Source: Candidatus Aminicenantota bacterium
GTDB lineage: Bacteria > Acidobacteriota > Aminicenantia > Aminicenantales > Aminicenantaceae
Direction: 5' to 3'
Assembly: GCA_030669305.1 (NCBI GenBank)
Contig: DAOVDU010000014.1
Span: forward strand, 1-34,252
DNA length: 34,252 nucleotides
Program-made: the position numbers and the translations under genes
The notes under the pieces: generated by a model
What the model was told of the DNA's origin: nothing
Seen by the model: only the letters and a program-made list of their open reading frames with translations
Databases searched by the model: none
Shown: positions 31,036 to 34,252 of the stretch, piece after piece
Position numbering within the stretch: the first letter of the stretch is position 1
How the letters are laid out: every line of letters begins with the position of its first letter

Positions 31036-32343
31036 TTAATTAGGCAAGCCGTTTTTCACATAATATGTTACTGCCTCTATGAATAAATCTAATTCACGAA
31101 GCGTTGTATAGATACTTGGAGTAACTCGAATGCCAGAAAATTCGTCTTGGACTCCAATTCCGGTGATAATTATTTTATGCTTCTGAAAGAGAATCTGTCC
31201 GAGTTTTCCCATATCCATGCCTTCAATAAAAAAGCTCCCGATCCCGCAAGATTGTTCTGGATCATATGAAGTGAGGATCCTGATACCTGGAAGCTTCTCG
31301 AAGGTTTTTGCCCAATAATTCCTCAGATAACGAAGCCTTTCTTCTTTTCTTTTGCCACCAATTCCATGATGGAAGGTCAAGGCATCTCCTACTGCAAGCT
31401 TCAAATATTCCGGATGGGTTCCGATGTGCTCAAACTTCCGTATATTATTACTTGTAGGATCTGGAGCGGGAAAAAGAGGCCAGATTTTCTTGATCTTTTC
31501 TTTTTTAACATAAAGGAACCCTGTTCCGATAGGTGCCATCATCCATTTGTGCATATTAGCACCGTAGATATCGCAGTCTAAATCTTTTTGCTTGAATACA
31601 AAATGACCGAATGCATGAGCTCCATCAATAACAACTTCGATTCCTCGCTTGCGTGCCATCCGGCAAATTTCTTTAATAGGAAAGATCTGACCTGTAATGT
31701 TTGTGATGTGACAAACAAGAATGAGCTTGGTACGAACAGAAACATTCTTTTCGAAAAGATCAGCCAGAACTTTTAGATTTTTAGGAGGAGAGGGAAATGT
31801 AAAAGTTTTAACCTTTATACCCTCTCTTTTTTCTCTTTGATACAGGGCATTTTTCATAGAAGGATAATCATGTGTTGTTGTCAAGACTTCATCACCCTCC
31901 TTGAGTTCTAAACCGAGAAGGGCAATCTGAAGTGCTTCTGTCACATTCCTCACGAGAGCGATTTCTTCTGGAGAACAGCCGAAGGTGTCGGCTAATTTTT
32001 TTCGAATTAGCTCTTTTCGCGGTCTGAGAATTCTCCATGAGTTGTAAACAGGGGCTCCATTGGAGAAATCCATGTAGCGTTTTACAGCATCCATAACAAT
32101 TGTCGGAGCCGGGTGAACTCCTCCGTTGTTAAGATTAATGATGCTTCGATCGATGTTGAAAGCCTGCTGAATATGAAACCAGAAATCTTCATCTCGAGCT
32201 ACTTCAGCAGCAGGTAGATGTTTGACTTCTTTTATCTTTTTTTCTATTTTTGCCTGGACTGTTTTTGAAGAAAGGCCAAAAAATCCTAAACTTCCAATGC
32301 CAAAACTAAGATTTTTAAGAAAGTTCCTTCGGCTTGTTTCCAT
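31036..32343 (-). CDS. Tat-exported class V aminotransferase (isopenicillin N epimerase-like)
   Basis: PLP-dependent fold-type I enzyme of the class V group, 435 residues. The Tat signal is SRRNFLKNLSFGIGSLGFFGLSS. Asp240 and His243 in VIDGAHAFG bind the PLP ring, and Lys266 in GANMHKWMMAPIGTGFLYV is the Schiff-base lysine. The opening LNNGGVHPAP resembles isopenicillin N epimerase/cysteine lyase-like proteins. There is no SufS-type persulfide cysteine motif, so a desulfurase role is less likely than amino-acid epimerase or lyase. An AAGGAGAGC ribosome site precedes the ATG. Periplasmic location implies the cofactor is inserted before Tat export. Confidence 0.88.
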   Translation of the reverse strand: METSRRNFLKNLSFGIGSLGFFGLSSKTVQAKIEKKIKEVKHLPAAEVARDEDFWFHIQQAFNIDRSIINLNNGGVHPAPTIVMDAVKRYMDFSNGAPVYNSWRILRPRKELIRKKLADTFGCSPEEIALVRNVTEALQIALLGLELKEGDEVLTTTHDYPSMKNALYQREKREGIKVKTFTFPSPPKNLKVLADLFEKNVSVRTKLILVCHITNITGQIFPIKEICRMARKRGIEVVIDGAHAFGHFVFKQKDLDCDIYGANMHKWMMAPIGTGFLYVKKEKIKKIWPLFPAPDPTSNNIRKFEHIGTHPEYLKLAVGDALTFHHGIGGKRKEERLRYLRNYWAKTFEKLPGIRILTSYDPEQSCGIGSFFIEGMDMGKLGQILFQKHKIIITGIGVQDEFSGIRVTPSIYTTLRELDLFIEAVTYYVKNGLPN

Positions 32344-32381
32344 TTTGCTCTCCTTTTGTGATAAATTGTATTTGATTTAAA

Positions 32382-32409
32382 CATATATTATGTCAAACGC
32401 AGGTGTCAA
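32382..32409 (-). promoter_or_regulatory. Candidate promoter for the Tat aminotransferase with direct repeats
   Basis: On the minus strand TTGACA, 16 bp and TATATG form a promoter. TTTGACA occurs twice, 13 bp start to start (32391-32397 and 32404-32410), so a regulator may bind there. Confidence 0.45.
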
Positions 32410-32451
32410 ACCACAAATAAACGGATAAGAAGAAACTCAAAACTAATTTCT

Positions 32452-32547
32452 GTTAGTCTGTTAACCTGTTAATCTGTTAGTCTGTTATTTTAATTATAAT
32501 ATTTAACCGATTAACCGACTAACTGATTAACCGACTAACTGATTAAC
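32452..32547. repeat. Inverted 8-bp repeat array (GTTARTCN), locus E, between divergent genes
   Basis: Four forward units (GTTAGTCT, GTTAACCT, GTTAATCT, GTTAGTCT) and a degenerate fifth, an AT-rich spacer, then five reverse units (CGATTAAC, CGACTAAC, TGATTAAC, CGACTAAC, TGATTAAC; 32508-32547). Unlike the other copies it lies upstream of both flanking genes, in their 302-bp shared promoter region. The remainder of that region holds the two promoters listed and no other gene. Confidence 0.88.
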
Positions 32548-32581
32548 AATACCTTTTACAAGTTTTAGTTTAGAATAGCTT

Positions 32582-32610
32582 TTGCCAATGTCTTTCCTTT
32601 GTCTTATAAT
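32582..32610 (+). promoter_or_regulatory. Sigma-70 promoter of the propeller-transglutaminase gene
   Basis: TTGCCA and a perfect TATAAT are separated by 17 bp. The start would be near 32617, ahead of an AGGAGG at 32635-32640. Confidence 0.75.
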
Positions 32611-32645
32611 TAGGGCAACTAAAGAATCATCAACAGGAGGTTCGT

Positions 32646-34252
32646 ATGCGAAAAATTGCTGTCTTTTTTATTTCTTTCTTTTTTATTTGCTGTTTTACAT
32701 GGGCAAAAGTTGGAGACATTCTAGCTGTTATAAAAACACCAGGTCCTTGCCCAACAGGCTTAGCCTTTGATGGGGAAAATTTATGGGTTGCTGATAATTT
32801 TACAGACAAGATCTACAAAATAAATCCAGAAACTGGAAAAATTCTCAAGAATTTCGATTCACCTGGTCTTCATCCTGAAGGATTAGCCTGGGATGGAAAG
32901 TATCTCTGGCATATAGACTCAGGAGAACGATACCTGTACCGCCTGGATCCAGAAACAGGAAAAGCTCTTATGATTTTGGAATCTAACAGTTCTCACCCTC
33001 GAGACCTTGCATGGGATGGAAAATATGTATGGATTATAGACCACAAGAGGGATATTCTTATCAAAGTTTCCCCAGTGGATGGGATGATGGTTCAAAATTT
33101 CCCTTCCCCAGCCAAGGAACCTACAGGGATAACATTTGATGGAAAATATTTATGGGTTACAGACAGGAGCGAGGACAGAATCTACCTTGTTAATCCTGAA
33201 GATGGGCTATGTCTTTCTTCTTTACGTGCCTATGGCCCTTTTGCCTACGGCTTGGCTTGGGGAGACAAATTTCTCTGGAACGTCGATTACGAAAATGATG
33301 AGATATACAAGATTAAAGTCTTCTCTAAGGATATTCTTTCCAGATGGGATGAACGTCAGATGTCCCTTCATTTCATAAAAGAATTCCGAAACTATGGCCC
33401 CGGGATTGTTAAAACTTTAGATGTTTATCTCCCTATTCCTGAAAACCGCGACAACCAGAATCTTTTAGGACCTGTCCAGTTTGAACCAAAACCAGATAAG
33501 ATTATAGAAGATTCATGGGGTCAAAAAATTGCACATTTTCATTATAAGGATTTAAAAAGCAAGTCAGTCGTCAAGCCGTCCTGGAAAGTAAAATCGAAAA
33601 TATACGCCACAGAGTATTTCATCTATCCGGATAAAGTCGGAAGCTTTGAAGATATTCCTGAAAAAATAAAGAAAAAATATACCCAGGATGGTGATAAATA
33701 TCTTATATATGATCCTTTCATTCAGAATCTTGCTCGAAAGGTTGCAGGGGATGAAAAGAATCCGTATTGGATTGCCCGCCGTATCTATGATTACCTAGGG
33801 AAACACCTCACCTATAACCTTAAACCATTAGGAGGTTGGAATCCTGCTCCAACCGTACTTAAACGAGGCACGGCTTCATGCTCTGAATATTCTTATTGTA
33901 TGATTGCTCTTTGTCGGGCCCTTGGGGTTCCCATACGCTATGTAGGCGCAGTAAGCCGGCGCGGAGATGATGCCAGCTTTGATGATGTTTTCCATAGATG
34001 GACAGAAGTTTACCTCCCTCCTTATGGCTGGATTCCGTTTGATGCTAACAAAGGAGATACAAATTTACCGGGGAGAAAGGTTCTTGGGATAGGAAATGTT
34101 GCTGCACGATACATTATCACTACAGAAAACGGTGGCGGAGATAAATACTTATGGTTTGGATACAATTATGGCTTCAAATGGACATCCGAAGGCAGATGTC
34201 GGATTCATGAAGAAGGTTACGGACTGTGGGCACCTCTTGGAGAGAAGAAATA
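32646..34252 (+). CDS. Secreted beta-propeller/transglutaminase-like protein, open at window end
   Basis: Not in the ORF track because no complete stop codon lies in the window. ATG 32646 has AGGAGG 5 bases upstream. The frame stays open for 535 codons and the final two bases (TA) could begin the stop. A Sec signal peptide (KIAVFFISFFFICCFTWA) leads into five repeats of about 41-45 residues with LAWDGKYLW...D...Y.ldPETGK, a partial beta-propeller of NHL/SMP-30 style (about 25-235). The C-terminal half is transglutaminase-like: Cys412 in TASCSEYSYC, His450 in FHRWTEVYLPPYGW and Asp466 in PFDANKG form the expected triad. Probably a periplasmic cysteine protease or peptide cross-linker, with the propeller binding a substrate or partner. 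Confidence 0.85.
   Translation, partial: MRKIAVFFISFFFICCFTWAKVGDILAVIKTPGPCPTGLAFDGENLWVADNFTDKIYKINPETGKILKNFDSPGLHPEGLAWDGKYLWHIDSGERYLYRLDPETGKALMILESNSSHPRDLAWDGKYVWIIDHKRDILIKVSPVDGMMVQNFPSPAKEPTGITFDGKYLWVTDRSEDRIYLVNPEDGLCLSSLRAYGPFAYGLAWGDKFLWNVDYENDEIYKIKVFSKDILSRWDERQMSLHFIKEFRNYGPGIVKTLDVYLPIPENRDNQNLLGPVQFEPKPDKIIEDSWGQKIAHFHYKDLKSKSVVKPSWKVKSKIYATEYFIYPDKVGSFEDIPEKIKKKYTQDGDKYLIYDPFIQNLARKVAGDEKNPYWIARRIYDYLGKHLTYNLKPLGGWNPAPTVLKRGTASCSEYSYCMIALCRALGVPIRYVGAVSRRGDDASFDDVFHRWTEVYLPPYGWIPFDANKGDTNLPGRKVLGIGNVAARYIITTENGGGDKYLWFGYNYGFKWTSEGRCRIHEEGYGLWAPLGEKK

Noticed and set aside
31036-32343. Second SufS-type cysteine desulfurase
   Set aside because: It has the PLP lysine but no RTGxHCA-type persulfide cysteine loop, and it carries a Tat signal; epimerase-like class V enzyme fits better.
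33136-33378. 80-aa plus-strand ORF near the right edge
   Set aside because: Another frame of the propeller-transglutaminase gene, which is open from 32646 to the window end.

Overview
This AT-rich, gene-dense window looks like chromosomal DNA of a Gram-negative-type (diderm), probably anaerobic bacterium. The diderm reading rests on a TonB-dependent outer-membrane receptor, an RlpA lipoprotein, a NamZ-type lipoprotein and several Sec or Tat signals. UbiE/MenG, a DsrC-DsrMK-like module and a radical SAM protein suggest quinone-linked anaerobic redox metabolism. The gene mix would suit a low-GC member of the Acidobacteriota/Aminicenantes neighbourhood, but that is a weak inference and nothing here fixes the phylum. 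I see no phage, transposase, CRISPR or plasmid gene.

Layout. 1-1.8 kb: the 3' part of cysS (its start lies outside the window) and yraN. 1.9-5.8 kb, minus strand: a QW-repeat alpha/alpha-barrel protein, folK and a TonB-dependent receptor that appears to start at ATT. 6.0-9.6 kb: a cysteine desulfurase-like enzyme convergent with a compact dsrC - NarI/DsrM-like - DsrK-like operon. 9.7-12.5 kb: a 53-codon small ORF missed by the ORF track, a secreted metallo-beta-lactamase-fold protein, a NamZ-like lipoprotein and a small membrane protein. 12.7-17.9 kb: tRNA-Asn, then the operon dnaK-dnaJ-hspR-sigma factor-dnaC-like. Its promoter is a consensus sigma-70 type with an HspR (HAIR-like) site lying over the -35. 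18.1-21.5 kb: malic enzyme and the last two steps of purine synthesis, split into an archaeal-type PurO-like cyclohydrolase and a free-standing AICAR transformylase. 21.7-27.2 kb, plus strand: LOG protein, RlpA, an MFS exporter, UbiE/MenG, an HPr-kinase-like P-loop protein and ComA (phosphosulfolactate synthase). 27.3-34.25 kb: a GH63-like glucosidase, a radical SAM protein and a class V aminotransferase (the last two both with Tat-type N-termini), then a beta-propeller/transglutaminase fusion that runs off the right edge.

The most unusual non-coding signal is a set of short tandem repeats with fixed periods of 7, 8 or 9 bp in many intergenic regions. The 8-bp family (GTTARTCN) occurs at five loci. 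At 3' gene ends its sense always runs away from the gene it follows. At two loci a forward array, an AT-rich spacer and a reverse-complement array form a long potential hairpin. At one of these, the stop codons of both convergent genes lie inside repeat units. A heptamer family has the same forward-spacer-reverse design at another locus. The arrangement recalls the STRR heptamers of cyanobacteria.

A second candidate system is the small ORF upstream of the MBL gene. Three mutually complementary segments follow its stop codon and include the downstream Shine-Dalgarno, an arrangement that could act as a translation-attenuation switch. All functions here come from reading motifs; no database or folding program was used.
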